From an uncultured Pelagibacteraceae bacterium (lineage in GTDB: Bacteria > Pseudomonadota > Alphaproteobacteria > Pelagibacterales > Pelagibacteraceae): a stretch of DNA of 64,000 nt. The DNA lies in assembly GCA_902527265.1 (NCBI GenBank), contig CABZNY010000001.1, positions 26,964 to 90,963 on the forward strand, in the 5' to 3' direction. The translations under genes and the position numbers were made by a program. The stretch's first letter is position 1; each line of letters begins with the position of its first letter. Of the stretch, positions 8,913 through 17,289 are shown one piece after another. The notes under the pieces are model-generated. The model did no database searches. It was given only the letters and a program-made list of their open reading frames with translations, and was not told where the DNA came from.

Positions 8913-9877
8913 TAATTAATTATTTTGATTTCTGGTAAAGGTTTTGTCCATTTAATTGATTTAGAAATTTTTTTTCCGTATGTAGGCATCCTGTTACTAC
9001 TTTTTCTAAAACTTACATAAGAAACAGAGTCTTTATTTTCTGATACATAAGAACATTTATCTTGATCTAAAATTTCTTCACATTTATTACTAAAGCCAAA
9101 TTCTTTCACTGTCAGAGACTGTGTTGGTGTTTCACTTAAAAAGGCATCTTTTAACCATCTGTAGAAACCCCATTTAAATGTATAACCATCACCTATAGTA
9201 AAATTAGGACCGTAAACTTCAAAGATTTTTTTATTACCCAACCAAGCAATTATTTCTCCATTATCTTTCTTCGAAGCTAAAATTTTAAAACTTAAAGTTC
9301 TGTAGTCATTAAAATGGGAGACTTTACCCAACTCAAATTTATAACCAATCTTATCAAAATTAGAATTTTCTGGATCTCCTTTTAAATAGAAAACTTCTTT
9401 AGTGAAGTTCAATTGATGTACAATTTTATCTCCATAAAATTGTGTTTTCATCCAAGGTAAAAGTCTTGAATTACCTTTATTGGCAATAACTTGAAAAAAA
9501 CTTCCACCTACTGCAGGATGTGTAGGAAAGTCGTTCAACTTAAACGTATATTTTATATATACAGGTTTCTTAAATTTCCTTGGTTTTTTCTTATTTGCCG
9601 TTTCCCATCTTTGATTTCTTTCACCTGTCCTTTCCCAGTCATTTTTGTGCCCTTTAAACTTTGTATCGAGTGTAATTTTAATTGCTTTCCCATCTGCATC
9701 TTCAAAAATAGATAGTGCCTTTTTTTTTGATATCGATCTAGTATCATTTTTCATTTCTGATTTTGCTTTACCAATCAAAATTTCTTTTTTTAAAAACTTA
9801 TATGGATTTTCAGAAGCGTGGGAATATGTTGAGACTAAAGTAAGAGATAATAAAATTAAAAAGAGTTTTTTTGTCAT
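8912..9877 (-). CDS. Exported jelly-roll lyase-like protein, paralogue
   Basis: A 321-residue exported protein (signal peptide MTKKLFLILLSLTLVSTYSHA), clearly paralogous to the 393-residue protein two genes downstream. Shared landmarks are the N-terminal LKKEILIGKAKSEMK, SFFQVIANKGNSRLLPWMKTQ, GEIIAWLGNKKIFEVYGPNF, the FKWGFYRWL strand and the two-Cys segment CEEILDQDKCSYVSEN. It lacks the extra C-terminal domain of the larger copy. The jelly-roll lyase-like fold is inferred from the motif pattern. It is joined to its neighbours by an ATGA overlap upstream and TAATG downstream. Confidence 0.52.
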   Translation of the reverse strand: MTKKLFLILLSLTLVSTYSHASENPYKFLKKEILIGKAKSEMKNDTRSISKKKALSIFEDADGKAIKITLDTKFKGHKNDWERTGERNQRWETANKKKPRKFKKPVYIKYTFKLNDFPTHPAVGGSFFQVIANKGNSRLLPWMKTQFYGDKIVHQLNFTKEVFYLKGDPENSNFDKIGYKFELGKVSHFNDYRTLSFKILASKKDNGEIIAWLGNKKIFEVYGPNFTIGDGYTFKWGFYRWLKDAFLSETPTQSLTVKEFGFSNKCEEILDQDKCSYVSENKDSVSYVSFRKSSNRMPTYGKKISKSIKWTKPLPEIKIIN

Positions 9878-11031
9878 ACTTTAAATAATTTATCTGATAA
9901 ATTTTGAAGTTTATCTCCCCAGAAAACCTCTTTTTGAATTCTTTTGAAATCAATATCAAAAACAGAAGACATGGCTGATGCATAAACAGATCTAGCATCA
10001 ATTGTGGAATTTAAGTCTCTTCCCTCAAATAATTCTTTTCTCTTAAGTCCTGGCCAATCGGTATAAACTTGTGATTTTTTTAATAAACCACCTGCCATAA
10101 AAATTGCAGACCCATAGCCATGTTCTGTGCCACGTCCTCCATTTTGCTCTATAGTTCTGCCAAATTCAGTTAGAGTTAAAACTAAAGTATTTTCAATTTC
10201 TGATCCTAGACCTTTTTCTAAACTTTTAAAAATTGAATCCATTTCAATTAAGCTATCTGAGTGAGAACCATTCACTCCTCCTTGTGCAGCATGTGTATCA
10301 AAACCATCTACCTCAAAAACAGCAACTCTTGGACCATTTATTTTTTTTAATTCTAAACCTGCTTTTAATGCTAAAGATGAATTTTTCCTAGACATTGATG
10401 TCCCACTACTACTCATCATTGATCTGTTAGCAATTATTTCCATCATGTTGGCTAAGTCATGTTCAGATTTTTCTGCATAAATTGATTTTAAAAGTTGTAA
10501 GAGTTCTGTTCTTGGAAGTCTTTTTTTTGAAGGATAGAAATTATCATTACTTGGAATACCTCTAAGAAGTAAAGGCATTGGTAGTGCTAGTGCAAGACCA
10601 TCACCTTTTAATTCTGCTAATTTCATTCCTCTACCTAACCAGCCAGTTTTTATCGCATACGGTATATGACCTCCGGTTTCCATTAAATTTTGCCCATCAA
10701 AATGCGATCTTTTAGTGTACGGAATATTGGTTGCGTGAACAACTGCTCCGAGGTTCTTTTGCCATAAATTGTGAAAATTTTTTAATTTAGGATGAAGAGC
10801 AAAATCAGAGTTTAATTTAATTGTTTGATCTAAAATTAAATCTTTTCTTTGTTTTTCGAAATTTTTGTCACCAATTATTGGGACAGCGCACAAACCGTCC
10901 ATTCCACCTCTTAACATTATAAGTACAAGATTTTTTTTCTTATTTGTGTTTGCAAAAAGGGGAAAATTAAAACCAGCCAGAAATAATGTGGCAGTTGAGC
11001 CTTTTAAAAAATTTCTTCTTGATATTTTCAT
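9874..11031 (-). CDS. DUF1501 protein, Tat-exported
   Basis: A 385-residue DUF1501 (PF07394) protein with a twin-arginine signal peptide, MKISRRNFLKGSTATLFLAGF, which implies folding before export. Family landmarks are LIMLRGGMDGL, HFDGQNLMETGG, GWLGRGM, VDGFDTHAAQGG and VLTLTEFGRTIEQNGGRGTEHGYG, an alkaline-phosphatase/sulfatase-like arrangement with possible metal ligands in the FDTH and TEHGYG segments. Biochemical function is not established in the family. DUF1501 genes usually accompany DUF1800 genes, as here, where the two overlap in ATGA. Confidence 0.88.
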   Translation of the reverse strand: MKISRRNFLKGSTATLFLAGFNFPLFANTNKKKNLVLIMLRGGMDGLCAVPIIGDKNFEKQRKDLILDQTIKLNSDFALHPKLKNFHNLWQKNLGAVVHATNIPYTKRSHFDGQNLMETGGHIPYAIKTGWLGRGMKLAELKGDGLALALPMPLLLRGIPSNDNFYPSKKRLPRTELLQLLKSIYAEKSEHDLANMMEIIANRSMMSSSGTSMSRKNSSLALKAGLELKKINGPRVAVFEVDGFDTHAAQGGVNGSHSDSLIEMDSIFKSLEKGLGSEIENTLVLTLTEFGRTIEQNGGRGTEHGYGSAIFMAGGLLKKSQVYTDWPGLKRKELFEGRDLNSTIDARSVYASAMSSVFDIDFKRIQKEVFWGDKLQNLSDKLFKV

Positions 11032-12455
11032 GATTTTAATGTCTCCGGTAAATTAAATAGTATTACATGTTTATTTGAAAGGTCTCCCTGCTGATTTATG
11101 GTTTTAAGAATTTCATTTGGATTATCATAATTTTTTTCAATCATTTCCTCATAAAATTCATTTGTCTGAGATTTTCTATTTTTTTTGAAGTATGCTTCTT
11201 TAGCATAAACTAGTCTTCTAATTAATAATTCAGGTGACATCCAATCATCAGACACATCTGACCATCCATTAGGTTGTTTTGCTAAATATGGATGATGGCC
11301 AAGTTCTCTTAATAAATATTCTAATGATCTTTGCTCATGTGTTGGTTTTAGACCTAAAGTATATAAATCCATCAATTTTGGCGTTGGTACTAATTCCACA
11401 TCAGACATTTTACTCATTATTAAAAGCCAATTTTCTGGATTTTGAAATTTATTATATTTTTCAGAATAGTTGAAAGCAACTTCTACCGCCGCTTTATGAA
11501 CATCTGGTAAAAAACCATCTGATTTTTCCCAGGCTTTAATAATTGGTTCCATCATTTCTTTTGTTGGATTGTCGGTTATAAAATACCTGCAAAGCTTCTT
11601 TGCAATGAATTCTCTACAAGATGGATGATTTACTAGATCAGTGATTACTTCTGATAAACTCTTTCTTCCTGATTTATATTTTTTACCTAAAATTCTTTTA
11701 GTGCCTGGTTGATGATATTCACCATTGAAATGCACATCTCCAGTTTCTAATCTTTTTTTTCCCCAGTTAGGTCTCCATCCACTCATTACATATGCCATTT
11801 GAATAACATCTTCTTGAGTATAGCCACATTCAGGTGAAACAGTGTGAAGCTCTAACAATTCCCTTGCGTGGTTTTCATTTACACCAACTTTTCTTCCCTT
11901 TTCTTTAGCCCATTGTGCTTCTTGGCTTTTAGGTCCAACATTATCATTATTATCTAAATGATGAATCATAGTCCAAGCTACTGTTGCTTCTTGAACCATT
12001 TTTTCAAAATTTTGATTCATGTTGGCTCTAATAATTTCTCTTTGATAAGCACCAGTTGTATATTGTGCTAAAAAATCTTTTTCACTGATTGCAAAGTGGT
12101 TTCCCCAAAAATACCAAAGCTTAGCTAAAACAGGTGTTTTACTTTTTAAAGCCTCAGAGTGTCTAATGCAAAGTTCAAGGTTCCACCAAAATTTTTGCCC
12201 TGTTACATGTCGTAATTTATTTTTTTCTCGCTTATATCCTTCTTTGTCATTTTTAAATTTTTTTCTTAAAACTTTCCTATCTCCATAAACGTAATCTCTA
12301 TAATATTTTCTAAGTTCTTTTTCTGGTAAAATTTTTCCCTTCCAAGAAAATTCAGGAATGTCATTCAATTGATTTGTTGCCCATTTTAATGGGTCAGAGG
12401 GTGTCTTATCGTCTGATCCAAGTCCAAATGCTACTTTACGATAAAAATTTTTCAT
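11028..12455 (-). CDS. DUF1800 protein
   Basis: A 475-residue DUF1800 (PF08811) protein. The family signature NENHARELLELHTVSPECGYTQEDV is present in shortened form around residues 195-220, followed by AYVMSGWRPNW and, later, FIAKKLCRYFITDNP and QPNGWSDVSDDWMSPELL. No signal peptide is visible at the ATG at 12455, unlike its DUF1501 partner. The function is unknown; the constant pairing with DUF1501 proteins suggests a shared pathway at or near the envelope. It lies 18 bases behind the glycosyltransferase gene in the leftward operon. Confidence 0.88.
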   Translation of the reverse strand: MKNFYRKVAFGLGSDDKTPSDPLKWATNQLNDIPEFSWKGKILPEKELRKYYRDYVYGDRKVLRKKFKNDKEGYKREKNKLRHVTGQKFWWNLELCIRHSEALKSKTPVLAKLWYFWGNHFAISEKDFLAQYTTGAYQREIIRANMNQNFEKMVQEATVAWTMIHHLDNNDNVGPKSQEAQWAKEKGRKVGVNENHARELLELHTVSPECGYTQEDVIQMAYVMSGWRPNWGKKRLETGDVHFNGEYHQPGTKRILGKKYKSGRKSLSEVITDLVNHPSCREFIAKKLCRYFITDNPTKEMMEPIIKAWEKSDGFLPDVHKAAVEVAFNYSEKYNKFQNPENWLLIMSKMSDVELVPTPKLMDLYTLGLKPTHEQRSLEYLLRELGHHPYLAKQPNGWSDVSDDWMSPELLIRRLVYAKEAYFKKNRKSQTNEFYEEMIEKNYDNPNEILKTINQQGDLSNKHVILFNLPETLKS

Positions 12456-12473
12456 AAATTATTTTAAAATAAA

Positions 12474-13343
12474 CTATTTCAAAGTGTCAATATCTGAAAT
12501 ATTTGTTAAAGAATTATTAAATTCTGTCATATTTTCTCTTCCTGATATTTTTAATATTATTAATCCAAAAATAATGATTACAGCTAGTGGTATTGCTGTA
12601 ATTACACTTATATAATCAGCAATAATTATTAAATATATCGCATAAAATGCTATCGATCTAAAGATTACCCCAGTTTTAAATACAGCAATAATTGCTAAAG
12701 AATGCTTTATCAAATTTAAAAAGCTCATTTTTGAAGGGCCAAAGTATCTTGTGCCTCTTATTGATGGAGATTTAATTAAATTATTTTCAGTTTTTGCCAA
12801 AGAACCAGAAAAACTACTCCAAGTTGCTTTCTCTTCGATTAATTTTTTAACAGTTTGTTTTGTAAGGCAAGTGAAATTTCCAAATTTTATAAATTTTCCT
12901 GTAAATGTATAAGTAATTATTTTGTGAAAAAAATAACAGATTTTAAAAATAAAACCTTCTGATCTTTTTACTCTTTCTCCAACAATACTGTGATTAGGAT
13001 TGTCTTTAATCTTTTCTTCAAAGTTGCTTATCTCTTCAGGTCTATCTTCTCCATCGCCATCCATTGGAATTACATAATCAAAATCTTCATTTTCTGAAAT
13101 ATGTTTAAGACCTGCTGCAATACAACGTGCATGTCCTTTATTATTTCTCATATTTATTAATTTTAGTGATTTAATATTATTTAAATTTTTGGTTTCTAAA
13201 ATTTTTTCCTCAGTGGAAGCATCATTCACTACTATTACTGAAAATGCTGCTTTAAGCTCAGAAATATTAATATCAATTTCTTCAATTAATTTTGATGCAG
13301 ACTTAAAGTCATTAAAGACTGGAATTAGAATTACTATTTTCAT
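12474..13343 (-). CDS. Family 2 glycosyltransferase, polyprenyl-phosphate sugar synthase type
   Basis: A 289-residue GT2 (GT-A fold) enzyme: IPVFNDFKSASKLIEEID, VIVVNDAST, GHARCIAAGLKH and MDGDGED (the DxD metal/nucleotide site), with two hydrophobic helices after about residue 215. This matches dolichyl/undecaprenyl-phosphate sugar synthases such as ArnC and DPMS, which load a sugar on a lipid carrier at the inner membrane. The GT-C transferase encoded just upstream would use that lipid-linked sugar outside. A 41-aa membrane protein gene lies between the two, its stop overlapping this start in TAATG. The sugar is unknown. Confidence 0.82.
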   Translation of the reverse strand: MKIVILIPVFNDFKSASKLIEEIDINISELKAAFSVIVVNDASTEEKILETKNLNNIKSLKLINMRNNKGHARCIAAGLKHISENEDFDYVIPMDGDGEDRPEEISNFEEKIKDNPNHSIVGERVKRSEGFIFKICYFFHKIITYTFTGKFIKFGNFTCLTKQTVKKLIEEKATWSSFSGSLAKTENNLIKSPSIRGTRYFGPSKMSFLNLIKHSLAIIAVFKTGVIFRSIAFYAIYLIIIADYISVITAIPLAVIIIFGLIILKISGRENMTEFNNSLTNISDIDTLK

Positions 13344-13468
13344 TAACTTACTGAGCCTATCAGTCTAAATAGAGAAGCAAAAAAACCATATCCTGATAGT
13401 TCAATTAAAACAACAATTCCAATAATGAATAAAAGTCTCTTGTTTTTTTGGTTTAGTTGAAATTTCAT
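13343..13468 (-). CDS. Small single-span membrane protein (41 aa), translationally coupled
   Basis: A 41-codon frame starts with ATG at 13468, which overlaps the TGA of the upstream GT-C gene (ATGA), and ends with TAA at 13343-13345, sharing one base with the ATG of the GT2 gene (TAATG). The product has a basic N-terminus (MKFQLNQKNKRLL), one strongly hydrophobic segment (FIIGIVVLIELSGYGFFASLF) and a short tail (RLIGSVS). Both junctions fit translational coupling and leave no unused base. By position it may be a partner of one of the two glycosyltransferases. I know no named family. Confidence 0.72.
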   Translation of the reverse strand: MKFQLNQKNKRLLFIIGIVVLIELSGYGFFASLFRLIGSVS

Positions 13469-14760
13469 TTATATATTAAGCATTTCATATCTTTGTTGCA
13501 CAATTGGACTTCATTTGAACTATAAATCCATTTTGGTCTTTCTGGAAGATGGTAAGATATATTTCCTGCAATCCACTCATTACCTTTAATATATTCCATT
13601 TTTCCAAGGTCCTCGCCTTCAGTTTCAAAAAAAACTTTAGCCTGCTTTGCTAAATTTTTACCCTCAAAATCAGTTCTTTTATCAGTTTTAGTAGCTGAAA
13701 CATAAGAATACAAAATTGGAGATAATAAGAATAATATCAAAAAGATTGAAGAAAACGTTCTCATTTTTTCAAAATTAATTTCTGATTTTAAAATATAAAC
13801 AAATAACAGGCCAAAGCTTATGTAAAATGGCGTCATCCACATAGTTCTAATTTTTACACCCATAGTAAATGATGTAAGAAAAATAAAAAAAATTGGAATT
13901 AAATTAATTGATAATAAAAACAAAAGCTTTTCGTCGTTTAAATTAATATTTATTTTAAATTTTTTCACTAAAACAAAAATCATTAGTAAAAACGGCAATA
14001 ATATACCAATTTGCTTTCCTAAAAATATCATAGGATGTTTTAAGTGGTTTAAAATACTTGCATCTTCTGATCCAGTCCTTAGAAGTCCATAAGTAATAGT
14101 TACATAATCATTCTCAGTTAACCAAATAATGTGTGGTAATAAAATTATGATAAAGGGAACAAAAGAAACTAGACACTTGTAATTCAATCTTTTTGTATAA
14201 ATCATATAAATTAAAAGTACATCTATCGCTAAACCTAAATAGACAAATAAATATTTAGATAGAAATCCAAATCCAGCAAATAGACCAAGTAATAACCAAT
14301 CTAATATTTTGTTATTCTTAATTCCTCTCCATAGATAAAAAACTGAAAGAGACCAAAAAGGAATTAAACAAATATTTACATTAAATTCAGGTGTAGTGAA
14401 GTTATAGAAATATATTCCCTCTAATAACAAAACAGATAGTAAACAATAAATTTTGTTATCAAAAAAATCTTCAGCTAACTTGAAAATTACAATGAATGAA
14501 ACAACAATACAAATTTGACTTAAAAAATAATAAGCCCAGTCTTGAGGTCCAAATATTTGATATACTATTTCAGGCAAAAAGGCACTAATCGGAGGATGCT
14601 TATTAAATCCCCAATCTAAATTACTTCCCCATGCCAAAGCTTCGATAGTATCAAGAGGTAAATTGTTATTTGTTAAACTTGGAACCAATGTCCAGATGAA
14701 CAAGTGAGCTGTAACAAAAATATAAAATAAATTACTTATATTCTTTTTATAAATAGCCAT
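13465..14760 (-). CDS. GT-C membrane glycosyltransferase (ArnT/PMT-like)
   Basis: A polytopic enzyme of 431 residues with about ten hydrophobic segments. The first periplasmic loop has LPLDTIEALAWGSNLDWGFNKHPP, where the acidic residues and the KHPP motif match the PMT_2/ArnT-like (GT83/GT39) family that moves sugars from a polyprenyl phosphate carrier to lipid A, protein or glycan acceptors. The frame extends to 14778 only through a TTG; ATG 14760 (MAIYKKN) is preferred. It is the first gene of the leftward operon, and its stop overlaps the next start in ATGA. Acceptor and sugar are unknown. Confidence 0.78.
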   Translation of the reverse strand: MAIYKKNISNLFYIFVTAHLFIWTLVPSLTNNNLPLDTIEALAWGSNLDWGFNKHPPISAFLPEIVYQIFGPQDWAYYFLSQICIVVSFIVIFKLAEDFFDNKIYCLLSVLLLEGIYFYNFTTPEFNVNICLIPFWSLSVFYLWRGIKNNKILDWLLLGLFAGFGFLSKYLFVYLGLAIDVLLIYMIYTKRLNYKCLVSFVPFIIILLPHIIWLTENDYVTITYGLLRTGSEDASILNHLKHPMIFLGKQIGILLPFLLMIFVLVKKFKININLNDEKLLFLLSINLIPIFFIFLTSFTMGVKIRTMWMTPFYISFGLLFVYILKSEINFEKMRTFSSIFLILFLLSPILYSYVSATKTDKRTDFEGKNLAKQAKVFFETEGEDLGKMEYIKGNEWIAGNISYHLPERPKWIYSSNEVQLCNKDMKCLIYK

Positions 14761-14789
14761 TTTTATTAATTTATACAATTAATCCATTC

Positions 14790-14817
14790 TTGACACTCAA
14801 TAAATGATGAATATATT
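14790..14817 (+). promoter_or_regulatory. dksA promoter with shared divergent -35
   Basis: TTGACA at 14790-14795, 16-base spacer and TATATT at 14812-14817 predict a start near 14824, 16 bases before ATG 14840. This supports the 14840 start over the in-frame ATG at 14804. The sequence TTGACACTCAA (14790-14800) reads TTGAGTGTCAA on the minus strand, where TTGAGT with TATAAA at 14770-14775 (19-base spacer) may serve the opposite operon; that second promoter is weaker. Confidence 0.6.
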
Positions 14818-14839
14818 CACCAGATTTATAAATTTGAGT

Positions 14840-15256
14840 ATGGTTAAAATCTCTAAAAAATATATTCCAAAAGAAACTGAAAAGTATATGTGTGCAAAAC
14901 ACCTTGCATATTTCAAACAAAAATTGATGGAGTGGAAAAAAGATCTTAAGAGAACAAATAATGAAGCAATATTTAACGCTTCAATGGATGACAATAGTGC
15001 ATCTGCAGATATTGTCGATCAAGCAAGCTCTTACACTGAAAAAAATGTTGAAATGAGAGCAATTAATAGACAAATAAAATTAATTTCTAAGATTGATGGT
15101 GCTTTAAAAAAAATTCAAGATGGAACCTATGGATTTTGTGAAGATACAGCAGAACCAATTGGTCTTAAAAGATTAATGGCAAGACCAGTTGCAACTTTAT
15201 GCATAGCAGCACAAGAGAAACAAGAAAAAGAAGAAAAAGTTTACGCTGATATTTAA
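14840..15256 (+). CDS. dksA: DksA-family RNA polymerase regulator with two-cysteine finger
   Basis: A 138-residue secondary-channel regulator that, with ppGpp, adjusts transcription of stable RNA and biosynthetic genes. The coiled-coil tip has D57-I-V-D60-Q-A62, matching the essential DxxDxA motif. The globular part reads C100-E-D-T103 ... C121-I-A-A124, so two of the four zinc cysteines are replaced by Thr and Ala. This is the same CTCA pattern described for the zinc-independent DksA2 of Pseudomonas aeruginosa, so this protein may work without zinc. Start chosen from promoter position. The stop shares TTAA with the convergent GST gene. Confidence 0.9.
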   Translation: MVKISKKYIPKETEKYMCAKHLAYFKQKLMEWKKDLKRTNNEAIFNASMDDNSASADIVDQASSYTEKNVEMRAINRQIKLISKIDGALKKIQDGTYGFCEDTAEPIGLKRLMARPVATLCIAAQEKQEKEEKVYADI

Positions 15257-15879
15257 GGGTAATCTATTTCAGCATCTTTATTTAATACTTTAAATCCTTT
15301 TATTACTGCTGGACGTTTAGCTATGTCAACATACCATCTAGATAAACCTTTAAAATTTTCTAATCCAATATCATGTCTTTTATGCCTTGCAATCCAAGAC
15401 CATGTTGCGATATCTGCAATTGAATACTCTTTGCCTGCTAAATAATCACTAGCAGAAAGTCTTGCTTCCAAATCCTCGTATAGTTTTCTTGTAATTTTAA
15501 AGTATCTTTCTTCTCCCCACTCACTTTTACCTTGATGATAATAATGAAACTGATGATGTTGTCCTATCATTGGACCAATCAAACCCATTTGGGCCATTAA
15601 CCATTGATTTATCTCTAATCTATTCTCTTCAGGATAAAACATTTTACTTTTTTCACCTAGATACATTAGTATTGCTCCTGACTCGAAGATTGAATTATTA
15701 TTTTCGTGGTCGGTTATTACTGGAATTTTATTAAATGGACTAATTTTTTTGAATTCTGCTTTATGTTGCTCACCTTCAGATAAATTTACCTTTGTAACTT
15801 TATAATCTAGTTTTATTTCTTCAAGCATGATACTTATTTTCCAACCGTTAGGAGTATCGGCAGTAAATAATTCAATCAC
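15253..15879 (-). CDS. Glutathione S-transferase (YfcG/Nu-class-like disulfide reductase)
   Basis: A 208-residue cytosolic GST with an N-terminal thioredoxin-fold domain (LFTADTPNGWKISIMLEEI; cis-Pro in NKIPVI; ES in SIFESGAILMYL for glutathione) and a helical C-terminal domain (YLAGKEYSIADIATWSWI). The TPNGWK opening and the MGLIGPMIGQHHQFHYY segment are typical of Nu-class/YfcG and YghU proteins, which act as glutathione-dependent disulfide reductases. It ends in a 4-base stop overlap with dksA and its ATG is directly next to the ferredoxin reductase stop, so it is probably cotranscribed with the redox genes. Confidence 0.85.
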   Translation of the reverse strand: MIELFTADTPNGWKISIMLEEIKLDYKVTKVNLSEGEQHKAEFKKISPFNKIPVITDHENNNSIFESGAILMYLGEKSKMFYPEENRLEINQWLMAQMGLIGPMIGQHHQFHYYHQGKSEWGEERYFKITRKLYEDLEARLSASDYLAGKEYSIADIATWSWIARHKRHDIGLENFKGLSRWYVDIAKRPAVIKGFKVLNKDAEIDYP

Positions 15880-16891
15880 TATTTTACACCCAGTCTGTCT
15901 TTAATAGTATTTGATGCTGTCGTAAATTCAAATCTGTATTTTTCATTAGGTCTTGCATATTTAAAGCACCCTCGTGCAGCTAAAGCACCTTCATGAAAAC
16001 CTGACAATATTAATTTAAGTTTTCCTGGGTAAGTACATATATCGCCAATAGCAAATATACCTTTCTTATTAGTTTCAAAGTTTTCAGTATTAACTGGGAT
16101 TGCTTTTTTATCTAGATTAAGGCCCCATTCTGCAATTGGACCAAGTTGCATTATCAAACCAAAGAAACCCAAAACATAATCTGCTTTTAATATTTTACTC
16201 TCCCCTTCTTCACTTTTAATTTCTACTTCTTCTAAAGATCCATTTCCTTTGACATCTTTAATTGAGTATTTAGTAAACAAACTAATTATATTTTTTTCAC
16301 TTAATTCTTTTATTTTTTGAACACTCGCAGGTGCACCTCTAAATTCATCTCTTCTATGAATAAGTGAAACTTTAGAAGTACTAGATAGTTCAATTGCCCA
16401 GTCCAGTGCACTATCTCCACCACCAAATATAGCTACAGACTTATCTTTAAAAATTGTTTTGTCTTTAATTGAATACAAAACTGAAGTTCCATGAAACTTT
16501 TCTGCACTCTTTGTCGGAAACTTTCTTGGTTCAAATGATCCAACACCTCCAGCAATTACAACATTTGGAGTTTGGAATTTTTTTCCACTAGTTGTTGTAA
16601 CAATCCAATTATCGTTTTGATTTGTAAGTTCTTGAACTCTTTCGTTTAAGTGAAAATTAAATTTAAATGGTTTGATTTGTTCTATTAAATTGTTTGTAAG
16701 TTCTTCTCCTGTACACTCTGGAACTGCAGGAATATCATAAATTGGTTTGTCTGGATAAAGTTCAATACATTGACCACCGATTTTATCCAGGTTATCAACT
16801 ATTTCACATTTCAATCCAATAATTCCAAGTTGATGTGCGCAAAATAATCCTGTTGGACCTGCGCCAACTATAACAACGTCAGTTTTTTTCA

Positions 16892-16892
<1 letters not shown>
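15879..16892 (-). CDS. Ferredoxin-NADP+ reductase, TrxB-like (YumC type)
   Basis: A 337-residue flavoprotein with two dinucleotide-binding folds: FAD site VVIVGAGPTGLFCAHQLG near the N-terminus and NADPH site VAIFGGGDSALDWAIEL around residue 155, plus the second FAD motif GIFAIGDICTYPGKLKLILSG. The CxxC of thioredoxin reductase is missing, which marks the homodimeric TrxB-like ferredoxin-NADP+ reductases. It would pass electrons between NADPH and the 2Fe-2S ferredoxin encoded immediately upstream; the two genes overlap by one base (TAATG). Confidence 0.88.
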
Positions 16893-17268
<376 letters not shown>

Positions 17269-17289
17269 ATATTTCGTAACTAATTGTTA

